DNA of 64,000 bases from Hyphodiscus hymeniophilus. Taxonomy: Eukaryota; Ascomycota; Leotiomycetes; Helotiales; Hyphodiscaceae. Shown in pieces: positions 32,786 through 43,964 of this stretch. A model generated the notes under the pieces. The model saw nothing but the letters and a program-made list of their open reading frames with translations, ran no database searches and was not told where the DNA came from. The translations under genes and the position numbers were made by a program. The stretch is from contig VNKQ01000002.1 in assembly GCA_016508695.1 (NCBI GenBank), positions 1,240,001 through 1,304,000 on the forward strand, in the 5' to 3' direction. The stretch's first letter is position 1; each line of letters begins with the position of its first letter.

Positions 32786-33614
32786 TCACCTCAAGTAGTG
32801 AAGTACAAGCCAGCAAAATGTAAAGAATATAACCACGCCTGCCCAAAAGATCCATTTGTCCTGTTTTGCCCTTCTCTCAATCATCCTGATAGTGTCTCCA
32901 CTGACACCTAGAGTATTTGCAACGGAATATAGCCTTTTCTGTGTGCCCTTCAACATCTCCCTCTGCTGGCCCAAGTCTCCTAGTACTGCCTGGCCCCTGG
33001 CCAAGTACTCATCAAGCGCCGTGTGCGTATTTTCGAAAAAGCTCTGCTCCCGTAATGCGTGTGTCTCCCTCGTATAATCGCCGCTATTCATGCTCAGACC
33101 TCCTCCATCCTTAGGAGCTGGCGCCCAAGGACTGTTCGCTACCGCAGGTCCAGAAGCTATTGCCGCATTACTGTAGGGATTGTCTGGCGTGCTTGCATTA
33201 TGGGGCCGCCTGCCTAACAGCTCGGTACGGTTGTTGAGCGCGGAGGCCTCTTCGGACTGTAATGTTAGTTCCTTGAATTGTTCGCGGAAAGACTGCAATT
33301 CGGAGCGGAATGCTTGGAGGCGTTGTTCCGCCTTTGTTTTCTTTTCGGGATTGAGTTCTGTTTTGGAGAGGGATGCGTAGGAATCGAGGGTTCGAGAGAA
33401 AGATGTTAGAGACGCCGATATCTGGCCCAGGAGAGATGGGCTGTAGGGTGGCGGAGTGGACAGATCGCGTTGGAGAGAGGTGGATTGCTTCAGTGCAGTA
33501 TTGAACAAAGTGTTCTGGTTGGAAAAGTCAGTTGATGGTAATTTGAACAAAAAGTGAGGGTTTGGAAGAAAGAAAGGGGTGTGTCGGTTAATGGGTAGCG
33601 GAATGGTATACCAT
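32786..33614 (-). CDS. BOS1: BOS1/membrin-type Qb-SNARE
   Basis: The frame is open further upstream, but splicing defines the start. The ATG at 33614-33612 is followed at once by a GTATAC donor, and the acceptor at 33515 leads to NTLFNTALKQS, the expected Bos1 N-terminus. Exon 2 (33514-32786) makes the protein 243 aa, against 244 in yeast Bos1. An N-terminal Habc-like helical part is followed by the conserved linker LLGRR...DNPYSNA, the SNARE motif (about residues 150-210) and a single C-terminal transmembrane anchor (WIFWAGVVIFFTFCWLVLHYL) with a short luminal end. Bos1 pairs with Sed5, Bet1 and Sec22 in ER-to-Golgi vesicle fusion. Confidence 0.92.
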
Positions 33615-34758
33615 GTTGGAAGCTGCTTCTGGAGAGCTTCAGACAATTGGGATCGGGGAAGTGATGCGCGGATGAAGTGAAGGTTGGGAAGCGCGCTCAA
33701 TTGCGAAAGTAGCCTCGTCGAGTACTTGCTTGTTAACTCCAGTCTCCACGTGGCTTGAGCAGATGTGGCTTGACTCTCCACCACGCAACTTGGATTGTTG
33801 ACAGATTTGAACATCTAAATTAGATCCATTATAGGTATCATAATGAGGAAAACCCGACAACTACCCAAATATTTTATTTTCCCATCTTCACTCAGGTGAG
33901 CAGCTCTTCAGCCTCGAGCAGCCTCTTCCAGAGCATCATCACGTGGTAGGTACTGTATCTGCGTTTCCTTGCTTCGCTACCGTGAAACGTCCCGTCACTC
34001 AGTTTGATTTCCGCATTGCACCTATCACCGGCTTCTATTCCTTGAATGCAGTTTGCCTTGTACGCACATGTCAAGTCTCAAACTCTAAGTCCAATGGTGG
34101 TTTTGGAGTGGCTCGTCTTGACCATGGTTTGTCCCAAACGAGGAAGTTGCGAGTAAGGAAAAAGTTACGTTTCTGCTCGCTGACCCTTCTTGAAATCTGT
34201 TGACATCGCAGGTCATTTGAGTTGGCCTTTTCTTTCACGCTCTTCTTCGAGCTTCTCCTACAATTACTGCCACTTGTCCTGTCCAAGCCCTTCGTGGACA
34301 CAATCTTAGCCCGGTCTTGTTACATGGACTGAGCGATTCCACCTCTTCGTGCACACAAGCTTCCCCCCTACATATACTGCGCCTTCACCTCGGCACGAAA
34401 ACTTTCTCTCGATCTCTGCATCTCGTCAATCTCTCACGATCTCCAGCTCAGACGGAAGAAAGCGCATTCTCGTACTTCAGCAAAAGGCTCCTCCACAGCG
34501 ACGATTTACCATCAATTGCCCCACATCGCTGTCAAATCCTTGCGCAAACCTCGCCCGCATCCATAGGATCCAAGTACTAGACAATCACGTTAGCCGGTTG
34601 TTGCGATCGCGGCCCGCTACCTCGAAAAGCTTCATCAGACTGACACGGCCTTGCGGAGTGCCAGTCATTTCATCCTCGCAGGTACACTCACCGCAAGTCT
34701 GGCCCGACCCAGCATGGAACCCCACTAACATCGCCTTCAGAGCAAACGCAGAGCAAAG
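33615..34758. other. Divergent intergenic region
   Basis: 5' regions of BOS1 (-) and of the gene at 34759 (+). Short frames only, CT-rich towards 34800. Confidence 0.4.
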
Positions 34759-35355
34759 ATGCCCCTTTCAACAACCTACCTCCTCCCCGCCATCCTCCTC
34801 AACCCTCCCTTCATCATGCACTTAATCAACACTTTCGTCTCGCATATCATCCCTCCCTCCACAGCCGTTATTTCGCATTCGCCTCATCCATTTATGGAGA
34901 GCTTAGGTCCTGCGCCAGGTACCACGCCATATCTAGACGTGCATGCTGATAATGCTCTGTGTTGGAGGTACACAGCGGTCATGGTTGTCGTGCAGGTCCT
35001 CGCATTTGGGAGGGTGTCAGAGAACCGGGTTCAGAGACGGGCTAGGAAAGCTGCGACGTTGGATAGAGAACGGAGCCGCCGGGAACACGTCGAACGTGTA
35101 AGGGAAGCTGTTGATCGAAAATCTAGCGCAAGAGCTATGATTGGCGGTCTGGATGGAGCAGCGGATTCGATTGACGAAAATGACGATTATCATCCGAGAC
35201 CGAGTGGCCACGAGATTATGAATGGCAAACCTAAGACGAATGGGAAAGCGCAGGCAAAGCTCGACCTTTCGGGCAAATCGATTCAAAAAGAAGGGTTGGA
35301 CGCCGAGAGTGAAACAAGTTTGACGGAAACAAGTGACGAGGAAATGATGATTTGA
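34759..35355 (+). CDS. Uncharacterised single-pass membrane protein
   Basis: A single-exon frame of 198 aa from the ATG at 34759. It has a hydrophobic N-terminal stretch (about residues 5-30), a second hydrophobic segment around residues 70-85 (YTAVMVVVQVLAFG), then a strongly basic and charged region (RVQRRARKAATLDRERSRR) and an acidic C-terminus (SETSLTETSDEEMM). The layout, two short hydrophobic segments and a long cytosolic coiled, charged tail, resembles uncharacterised conserved fungal proteins. I know no function. Codon usage and the lack of stops over about 600 bp support it as real. Confidence 0.6.
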   Translation: MPLSTTYLLPAILLNPPFIMHLINTFVSHIIPPSTAVISHSPHPFMESLGPAPGTTPYLDVHADNALCWRYTAVMVVVQVLAFGRVSENRVQRRARKAATLDRERSRREHVERVREAVDRKSSARAMIGGLDGAADSIDENDDYHPRPSGHEIMNGKPKTNGKAQAKLDLSGKSIQKEGLDAESETSLTETSDEEMMI

Positions 35356-37159
35356 TGCCTACCTGTGTGGATATTTCCTCGAGTGGTTTTGTTTGAGGGA
35401 AAGCATGGCGTTAGAGGGTATGGGCATTGAATATATACATAGGCGTTGCGCTTGGTCAACATGGGCAGAGGAAAGAGAAAAGAGAGACAGCGATACACTT
35501 GTATCTTCCTAAATCAGAGCTCTTGATCCCCATTCGGGATCATACACCGATACCAGACGAAACGAGACACAATGCGAAAATCGATTGATGGCATTTTGAG
35601 TAGTTTGAGTGATGTTAAGGATGATGGTCTTACATACATAAATATGTTCCGAACGATCCGGAGTGTGGAGTTTCTCAACCTTGCTCTTTTGACCAATCAC
35701 TGCAATGACAAATCACAGATAAATTGCTCTCTTATCTTCACTTCTCAACCAGCTCTTCTCATAGAAGGTTCGGTATTTCCTCTTCACTCCAGCTTCACCC
35801 TCAAAATAGCAAGGGCTGCGTTTCTCGACAGTTTCTACAGCATACGAGTCACTTCATCAATCCTTCTTTGTCTATTGAGGCTCCCAGCCTATTTACTTCT
35901 TTCCAGCAATCACCTGGACAGCGTACTGAGTGAGCACTGCCTTGTTGAATGTGTTCCAATGCATTCTTGATGTAACCACTCGACATCTGAAGCGTGGCTA
36001 GACAATATCTCCCTTGCTGGGATTTTTCAGTGAACAAATCAAGCGACTCAATCACTCAGACACGGAACGAAAAGTTTAATGTCTATTCCATTCATGTCAC
36101 TTTTACTAAGTGGTGTTTCAAGCAGATGTATGAACACTAGCGTGCCATTGTACTGGGGATGGAATTGCAGTAGCAAGTATCCGCAATCACTCATCCAAAT
36201 TCCAAACTTTGCTGGGGCGCCTGTCCCGTATGTGTTGATATAAATTTCTTCAATCCGCATTCTTCAACTCGGTACACTGCTACTCGAACACCCAACACTC
36301 GCCATACTTTGCGTACACTGTGTTAGCTGTAATGACCCCAGATTGTGTTCCCCATAAAAGTCTGGGGTGAATTTTATTGATGTGAGTGGCTCGAGAGTGG
36401 TTATGGACAAAGACAGTATGATCGACAACGATGGCACGCTCGACACCAAGATGACTGTCGACAATGACACAGATAGTCGACAGTGAGAATTTTTCCTAAG
36501 TAAAGAGTATTCTATACCTGACACATGGCATTAGTTTTGCTCCGTCCTTGAAGTCTTGAGTAGCTTCCTCCTACTTCTCGATCATCGTCGAGAGATATTC
36601 CCAATCCTTCGAAACGACTCTCAACCAAACTGAACGTGGCAAGGTAAATTCCTCGGAAATATTGGTGGTTTTATAACGAGAGCTTATCGTGAGACGTTCT
36701 ATCAGATGTGAGACGAAATACAAATTGCTGTTCCCTTGTGTCACGTGGAAGCTTGGAACGAACTTGATGAGGTAGTCTTGAGTCAACAGCCTCCAAGAGA
36801 AATTGGAAACAAGCCAATGTTGTCTTTTTACATATATGCGGCTATCAAACAGTGAATCCTACCACTTCAATTTCAGCTTGTCAACTAGGTAGACAGAACT
36901 CCTCGCTTGAAGCCGGCAGGAAGCGGGGATTCACTACAGACCCACCACACAACGAGATACATTGAAGTATCCAAATAAAACATTTAATACTTAACTAGCC
37001 AATCAGAATCCGATATAGGTAAGCATTTCGACTATCAAACTGCAAATCGCAAATATTAACATCGAATCAGTGTAGGGGTTGTAAGTACTAGATACCAAAA
37101 AATCCACGGCCTCGAGCTGATCCGCTACAGAACATACTCCGCTTTCAAAGCAGTAATGC
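35356..37159. other. Gene-poor stretch with a possible degenerate gene
   Basis: No confident gene. On the minus strand between about 36786 and 36048 several frames look coding-like (for example FGIWMSDCGYLLLQFHP and GTQSGVITANTVYAKYG) but are broken by frameshifts and stops, so a decayed gene is possible. Confidence 0.3.
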
Positions 37160-37166
37160 TTGGGGT

Positions 37167-37250
37167 ACCGGAGAGCCCGTAAGTTCGTCAATTCTACTCT
37201 AACACAGTTGATTCTAATAACTCTCAGCGGGTTCGATTCCCGGTTTCGGA
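37167..37250 (+). other. tRNA-like sequence with perfect B box (pseudo-tRNA or SINE-type)
   Basis: GGTTCGATTCC at 37230-37240 is a perfect Pol III B box. The T-loop sits in a 4-bp stem and a 3' TTTCGGA can pair loosely with ACCGGAG at 37167. An arm with loop ATTCTAA (anticodon-like TCT) precedes it. The D-arm does not fold and the acceptor stem is imperfect. T runs follow. I cannot assign an intact tRNA. Confidence 0.35.
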
Positions 37251-38939
37251 AATATTTTTGGACATTTTTATCAGGGCGTATATTGTTTTGGCCGGAGACT
37301 CCGTCCAGTACGGGGAATTTACGTTTTCGTTTTTTTAGTCGCTTCCTTTTCTCTGGACTCGGGAACTGGCTATGGATGCGGTAGTAGTAGCCTTCTGTCC
37401 TTACTTTCCGTTCCATTTATCTTCTCCTGGTGTTTCCGCCGGTATGCTAAAATTACAAATAGCTGCCAGCAGCGAGACCGAGTTCTCATACTGAGTGCCT
37501 AATAATCCCAAGCCAAGTCAAGACAGTGAACGAGAGACAAGCCTCTTTTGCTACCTCGATACTTTCTAATTCGAACACCCCTCGCGAGCAAGGTCCAATC
37601 CCTCTGCTACCTCAAGACAACGACAACGAAGATTCTGCGCCCTCATTCCTTTACTAATTCGAACGAGAATGAGTTTTGTATGGGGGCTGTCACTACGAAG
37701 GTAACATTGAGTGAGAGTGAATGGAATTGACTGTGGGGACCCCGGACTTCACACGGCGAGACTAGATAGTCTCTGTGTTTACCTCCGTAATCAGTCGGTT
37801 TTGGAGCACATATCAAATCTGACGAGACTGAGAGAATCGAGCATTTACCACACAGGTACTTAAATGATCTAAGCATTTATACTGTCGTAGAGGCATCAAC
37901 ACCAAGGTAGTTGGGTCTAGTTGTAGGCCAACTTTCGATCACGTGGCAAAGCAATGCATCGCAGAATACCTATCCCCTAAGCTGCTGAACTCGTGCACAC
38001 TTCCTGCCTTAGGTATTAACTACAAGGGTAGGAACACCAAAATGTAACAGCCAATGCCGACTCTAAGAACAACTAATAAAATTGCTAATATTGAGTTACA
38101 AGTAACTGTTTTCAAAAGTAAATACTTTATTATAACTTTAATTAAACAAGAGGGTTGCTAGGATTGATATTATAGAGATAGAAACAATAGAGTGGTTAGT
38201 ACTTGAGAACAGACCTCTGTAATTGGTCTAAACTACTCGCTTAACGTGAGCGCCAGGCATAATGCTGCCTTAGGCAGTGTATGCACGAGTTCAGCAGCTT
38301 AGGGGATAACTTTTCCGTCATCACATACCACTAGAATGCATAGGAAGAGATTACAAGGCTTGTCATTTGGTAAACTCTCTATCGATCATTGTTGAAGGTT
38401 CTTGTGTTATGCGCAAATGAGTTCGAAGCCAAAATCAGATATCCGCAACATCGCCTCGATCGTTCAAAGTCACACACCCCCAAAGACATCAACACCAAGC
38501 GCTTTGGGACATCTCCCCATCATCGGGCTCAGTCGCAATCGCGTAAATTGAATGACGAGCGCTCCAGAACCTTATTGTCTATTAAAATGCTATGAACTGC
38601 CAAAACCTTCGACTTGAGCCAATGAAGCAACCTTACGGCCGAAAGAATCGGCCTCGCGTTTCTCAAGGTCAAGGCAGCGTCCCCTTCGTACGTTTGGTTC
38701 ACAGCCATAGCCACGCGGCTCAGATGCAGTCGGGCCAATTATTTCGTGATGACGGACGTAATGCGATCTGATAGAAATTGAACTGTTGCTTGAGATGATA
38801 TAAAGAGCACGAGGTGGTTGCTGATTTCAAACTCTCGCATCCATAACCATTCGAGAAAACAAACAAACAATCACTTCGCACCATCTCGCGCAAACAATCG
38901 CAACATCGTGACTCAATTGATTCAAACCCGAATAAAGCA
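37251..38939. other. Gene-poor AT-rich stretch containing a MITE
   Basis: No coding gene recognised. It includes the inverted-repeat element at 37973-38306. Confidence 0.45.
37973..38306. mobile_element. MITE with 25-bp terminal inverted repeats and TA target duplication
   Basis: The left end (37973-37997) starts TCCCCTAAGCTGCTGAAC; the right end (38282-38306) is its perfect reverse complement over 25 bp. TA dinucleotides flank both ends (37971-37972, 38307-38308), as expected for Tc1/mariner-type insertion. The 334-bp element is AT-rich and codes for nothing visible, so it would need a transposase in trans. Confidence 0.8.
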
Positions 38940-39314
38940 ATGTGCTGTCGTCGCCGTGCCGCCCGCCGAGAAGCCCGTCGTGGTTGCGGTAATCGAGGCT
39001 GGAACAATGGACTTTACCAACCGCGTCAAAGTCTCGTCCGACAGATCGTGAACCAGATCATCGAACATCGGGAGCAGAAACAAGCACTTGCAAGAGGCGA
39101 ACACTTACAGCCAAGAGCTTTGGAGAATGGCAATCAGGAGGTGGGTGTTAGTGAGAATCTCGCTAGAGATCTTGCACGGGGTGAATGGGCCGATGAGAAG
39201 CAGAAACTGAGAATGGAAGATGTGGGAAGGGATGCTGGGATGAGTATGGGGGTTGAAAGGGATGGAGGAGAAGATTTAGGATTGCCCAGCTATCACGAAG
39301 CTTTGAAAAAGTGA
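38940..39314 (+). CDS. Small Cys/Arg-rich N-terminus protein with C-terminal SYHEAL motif
   Basis: A single-exon frame of 124 aa from the ATG at 38940. The N-terminus MCCRRRAARREARRG is basic with two cysteines, a pattern that could be palmitoylated. The middle is a charged helix (LVRQIVNQIIEHREQKQA), and the protein ends in LGLPSYHEALKK, a PSY/PPxY-like short motif seen at the tails of many small fungal membrane-associated proteins. Function is unknown. An adaptor for a WW-domain ubiquitin ligase is a guess from the tail only. Confidence 0.6.
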   Translation: MCCRRRAARREARRGCGNRGWNNGLYQPRQSLVRQIVNQIIEHREQKQALARGEHLQPRALENGNQEVGVSENLARDLARGEWADEKQKLRMEDVGRDAGMSMGVERDGGEDLGLPSYHEALKK

Positions 39315-39469
39315 AGAGGGCTGGAGCTGGGAAGTTTGGGACTTGGATGACTTGGATGACCCGCTGGTAGTGGGATATATTACCTGATTCTTGCATCATT
39401 TTTTAATTCCTTACTCAGTATTGCCTCCACAGCCTTTAAGAGCCTTATTCTTCCATGTGATCAGCTTCA

Positions 39470-40752
39470 TCAAATGCCCCATTTCTTCTCCCATTCAAGA
39501 ATGTTCTTCACTGTACCAACCAGACTCTCTTCCAATCCCTTATATTCCCATTCTCCACCAAAGATTTCGTGACTTTTACTTGCGTTCCAGCCTGTCGGTT
39601 GTACATCCTTCGGCAAAACCTGCGGCGGATTGCCTTCGTCAACTCTGTCATGCAGCTGCGGGAAATTCTTTCGAATGAGATTGGCTACAAGCTGAGGAGT
39701 GATGAGTCCGGAGACAAGGATAATACGCTGGTTAGAAGCCTTGGATGCCGTGAGGGATAGAACATGCGCAAGGGCCACTTCACGGACATCAACCTAATCC
39801 CAACGTCAGTAAGACAGGGAGCAAGCCTGGTTGATGAGACTCACAAAGTGATAGAATGGGAACGTCAATTTGGTGATATCCTTGTACGTTCCATTGAAGA
39901 AGTTGTAGCATGCAAAGTTGTTCGTCTCATTCACGTGCTTTGGCCCATCAACAGGTTGGAGCATAGGTCCAATGATGATATCGGGATTAATGACGGTAAG
40001 GTCGAAAACTGGCTTCTCCGTAGCGAGAAACTCCCATGCAGCCTTTTCTGCGAGTTTCTTTCCCACGTTGTAGCCCAGAACTGGGGACTGGGTCTTGACA
40101 GCTTCTTCGACTGTGACCTTCAAGTCGTTAGTTGAAAAAACCAAAGAAGGCGAAGGATCCATACCGGGTTCCAGTCATCCTCCGTATAATCCTTTCCAGC
40201 CACAGTAATATCTTGGTTTGAGTCTAAGATTGCAACTGCACTTCCCAACAGAATAAATCTTTTGATTTGAGGTCCACCGTACTCATGAACCGCTTTCATC
40301 AGCTCCGTCGTTCTACTCACATCAGTGGAATTCGCGCAGCCTTTTGAGAATTGAAGATATTACCCACGCACAGCAGGATCAATCAAGTCCTTCTTTACAT
40401 CTTTGACTGCAAAGCTGACAGGAGATGCAGTATGGATTATGTAGTGGAATCCGATTTTGTCTGCTTTGATGACCTCGTCGAAAGCACCGGGGGCAGCGAT
40501 ATCTGGAACGTAGACGAAATCAACCTTGCCTTTCCAATCTGGGTGGAGGGCGAAGATTGCTTCGGCTTTTGGAGGGGATCGGACAGTTGCAACGATTTGA
40601 TAACCTTTCTGAATTGAATTAACATGTCTCGGGAGATGATCAGAGACCGTAGCAGGAAAGAAGGAGCTCACATCGACGAGAATCTTTACGATATGGGTGC
40701 ATATGAAGCCCGAGGCCCCAGTCAAAAAAACTCTCTTTCCAACTTCTGACAT
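39470..40752 (-). CDS. NAD(P)-dependent ketoreductase, extended SDR (dihydroflavonol-reductase/GRE2-like)
   Basis: Five exons on the minus strand from the ATG at 40752 to a stop at 39470, all joined in phase. The N-terminal Rossmann loop is TGASGFICTHI, the NADP-side strand is VATVRSPPKAE, and HTASPVSF follows. The catalytic YxxxK is YNVGKK, shortly after GSAVAIL. The C-terminal part has the NPDIIIGPMLQP motif of the family. It most likely reduces a ketone or aldehyde with NADPH in the cytosol; the substrate is unknown. It is followed in the same direction by a second atypical SDR gene (41309-42104), without sign of a shared promoter. Confidence 0.88.
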
Positions 40753-41308
40753 TTTGTTGGCGTTTTGGTCGCGACTTTAGATATGGGGCACGAGAGTGTT
40801 GTGATATGTAAGGTGTATTATTTCACGGCCGACGTCCCAAGAAAATTCGGATGGTATGCTTTGTGAAAATGAAGGAATTAAATTTAAAGAGCAGATGTTC
40901 ATAACGACCAAAACTTTGGAGGTGCTTTGGGACTACCGCGGAAGCTGACTACGCTGCATGCGTTCCAGGCGTAAAACAGCCATACGGGATACACTACATA
41001 TCCAATATGGTAGACTATGCAGGAAGAAAGCTTCAGCCACGTTTGATGAGGGGTACATGCATTTGCCAGAACCTAGCATAATCCACTCAACCAGATTACC
41101 ATAGCGAAACGTAATCGCGCTTGATTGCACACTTGTCAAATCTTCACGAATTATAATCATTGTACACTAGCTTGGGGCATGTAATTGTAGTAGGGCTTCT
41201 CAAGCATTTGCCGACACCGCATGTTGCCCCAAGTGCCGCTTGCGGTTTGTATTCTTGCCGAGAGGTGGCACGGCAACTGACTGCTGCGCGATCTCCAAAT
41301 GATTGGCT
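40753..41308. other. Intergenic
   Basis: 5' flank of the ketoreductase and 3' flank of the next gene. Nothing recognised. Confidence 0.4.
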
Positions 41309-42104
41309 CTATTGTGCGGCATAGTATTTTGGCATAGCCTCCTTACCAATACGTTCAAGGTCATCATTCAAAATCGGATCCATTTCGATACCCTCCACAC
41401 ATTGCTTTAAAACAGCAGCCACACAGACTTCCAGAATGACTGTAGGTACTCCTGGAGGCAGTTGAGGCTCAACGTAACCTGAACCCCGATTTCCCTTGAT
41501 GTATCCAGGGCGAACACAAGTCACCTTCACAGCTCCTCGAGAATTTGCTGCAAACTCAATTAAGTCGATCTCGACCCCGGCCTGTGAGTGTTAACATTGT
41601 CCAAAAATTTGTAGGAGCCTCTAACCCGCAATTTACTATATTCTGGCATGAAAACAGGTTCCTTCGTCAAATCTCGATCGACTGCTGCACCGCTGAAGTA
41701 AATGAAACGCAAAGGGTTCTCCGTCTTATTTGATTCCGACAACGCTTTTATCCCAGCGACAGTATAATCGTAGGTGACTTTCTTGGTTTCCGGGAAGGGA
41801 GTTGACATCGACTTCGTAAGAGCGACTGCAACTGTCCTTTTCTTGATCGGCAAGGCAACAGAACAGGGGAAGTTGTATCGTACCATATACATGCATCAGC
41901 ATTTCCAATTTTCTCCATGACCGAAGTGGGATAGTGCTCAAAATCATCAAGTACGATGCTGGTGAGCTTTTCCTTGTTCAGATCTTCGACGACAAGTGCT
42001 CGACGGTCCAAGGTCACAATACTTGTGATTTCAGGACATGCTAGAGCCCTTTTCAACAGCTCCTTTCCCACAAAGCCTGTAGCTCCGCCGATAACCAGCT
42101 TCAT
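41309..42104 (-). CDS. NAD(P)-binding atypical SDR (nucleoside-diphosphate-sugar-epimerase-like)
   Basis: Three or more exons from the ATG at 42104 to the stop at 41309. The dinucleotide loop is GGATGFVGKEL; the first intron joins ACIW | TVAVALTKS in phase. Downstream are the FIYFSGAAVDRD strand-serine region and a RPGYIKGN segment, as in NAD(P)-binding proteins related to HTATIP2/epimerases. The classical YxxxK is only partly visible, so catalytic activity is uncertain. The protein is about 230 aa, short for an epimerase and typical of this fungal subfamily. Confidence 0.75.
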
Positions 42105-42573
42105 CTTGAGATTTGAAAGAGAAGTATGAGAGTTTGGACCTCAACCGGATATCTGAGGAGGTTCATGAAAGGGTGGAATACCCCCTCTACTTATAGAATG
42201 GTCGTTCCGCTGATGCTTTTAGATCGTCTCACCGTCTTCCCCTTTTTAGCAATTACCAACCAGTCGAAAATACGAAACCAAATTGATAATAGGCGTGAAA
42301 TACGAAGGATGTAGTACCGCTTGGGATACGTCAACGACGGAGTGACTCGAGGTCTCACTGACAAAGTTTGAGGGATGTCGTCTGATGGCTCATTCTGCAA
42401 GTACGACTGTCTGCATGTCTGATCGGGACAGTTGGAGCCATCACGTGCCAGACCGCGTTGCCCCGCCTCTAGTGCCGGAATGTGGAGATGCACCCCTGAC
42501 AGCTTGACAGCTTTCACCGTCTCGTCCAAACAACCATCCTCCAAACACCGATCTAACAACACCACATCTCAAA
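42105..42573. other. Divergent intergenic region
   Basis: 5' regions of the epimerase-like gene (-) and the glycolipid transfer gene (+). No further feature seen. Confidence 0.4.
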
Positions 42574-43392
42574 ATGGCAGCGAAAGCATACCCCGACGGA
42601 GGAACTTTCCTCGACACCCTTAAGAAATCTTTCACTGATGTCCCAGTCGACAAAGAGAAGGACAATGCCATTGCAACAACCGACTTTCTTGAGGCCGCTG
42701 AGTCGTTGACCACTCTCTTTGGTAAACTACCCACCACTTTCTCCAGCTTGAAAACGACTCTAAATTTGACATAATAGATGTGCTGGGATCGGTCGCATTC
42801 ACACCTGTGAAATCAGACATGCTGGGCAATGTTAAGGTATGTTCCAACTGGGGATGGGCAAGGGATGGTGTTGACAATTGAGCAGAAAATCAGAGACAGG
42901 CAACTAGCTGCACCTATGCAGTCCGAATCCCTTCAAGACCTTGTCCTCAATGAGCTCAAGACGAAGAAGCACACTGCTACAGAGGGTCTAGTCTGGCTTG
43001 TCCGGTATGTCCCTCTTCTCTTAACGCCTTGCCACACCTGCTTTTCCCAGATCCTCACATCTCTTTCCCTGACAAACACCAATTGATCATCCACCAGAGG
43101 ATTAGATTTCACTAGCATAGCCCTATCCCAAAACATTGCTTCAAGCTCCGAAGAACTCTCCACAAGCTTCCGTAATGCTTACGGCAGTACGCTCAAGCCG
43201 CACCATTCCTTCATGGTAAAGCCCATCTTCAGCGCCGCGATGTCCGCGACTCCATATCGGAAGGATTTCTATGCGAAGTTAGGTGATGATATTGAGAAGG
43301 TTGCTGCTGAGTTGCGGATTTGGTTGGCGAGTTTGGAGAAGATTATTGCCATCTTGAAGGGCTTCTTGGATAGGAAGGAGGCTAAGTGGTAG
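42574..43392 (+). CDS. Glycolipid transfer protein (HET-C2-type)
   Basis: Four exons, 42574-42721, 42778-42836, 42886-43004 and 43098-43392, give 206 aa, typical for GLTP. The sugar-headgroup site is complete: Asp, Asn and Lys in SDMLGNVKK, Trp in GLVWLVR, His in KPHHSF. GLTPs move glycosphingolipids between membranes in the cytosol. The Podospora homologue HET-C controls vegetative incompatibility with NLR partners; no NLR partner gene is in this window. The exon-intron layout is regular and the gene looks functional. Confidence 0.93.
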
Positions 43393-43964
43393 ATGTTATC
43401 GGATGGGCACATTAGGAATGAGCTGGACAGCTATATGGCCGACGAATAACAGATGCTGAGACGTCGCTGTAGGTCCGATGAGAGACACGGATGCACTTTA
43501 TGGTCGTGGTGCAGAGCTCATTTCAACCAACCACGTTACCAGAATGCTACTAAATATGACGTCTAGCTAGGAACGAAAAATCCCATTGAGTTAGAAATCA
43601 GGACTGGCTGGTAGCACCCCTATTGCTCAAAGCGACTTGAGAATTGAGAATCTGTTTCTGAGCGCAAGTGTTGTGATATTCCATGCAAGAGTAATCGGAG
43701 GGGCCTGATAAAGCAGTCCTAATTGTCGCAAGCAGCCAAAGAATGTAGCATCTGTTAGGAAAGTTTTACAATGAGATTTGGCTATGGTCTGCCTCGTTAT
43801 AAAAACTCGTTATTCATCAATTTCGTCGCAGCCATTTCATGAGCCATGGAGCCACTCATTTCAGACCAGATCGTCGAAAGGCAGCCTCGTCCATATGCGA
43901 AAAAACTCCACCCCGTCCCTATATCATTACAATATTCATGCTTGTATCATTCGTGCCAATCCCT
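43393..43964. other. Intergenic between convergent genes
   Basis: No gene recognised. Confidence 0.4.

Noticed and set aside
37003..37416. A 137-codon minus-strand frame containing NRESNPLRV
   Set aside because: This peptide pattern is what an antisense read of a tRNA T-arm gives; it overlaps the tRNA-like sequence.
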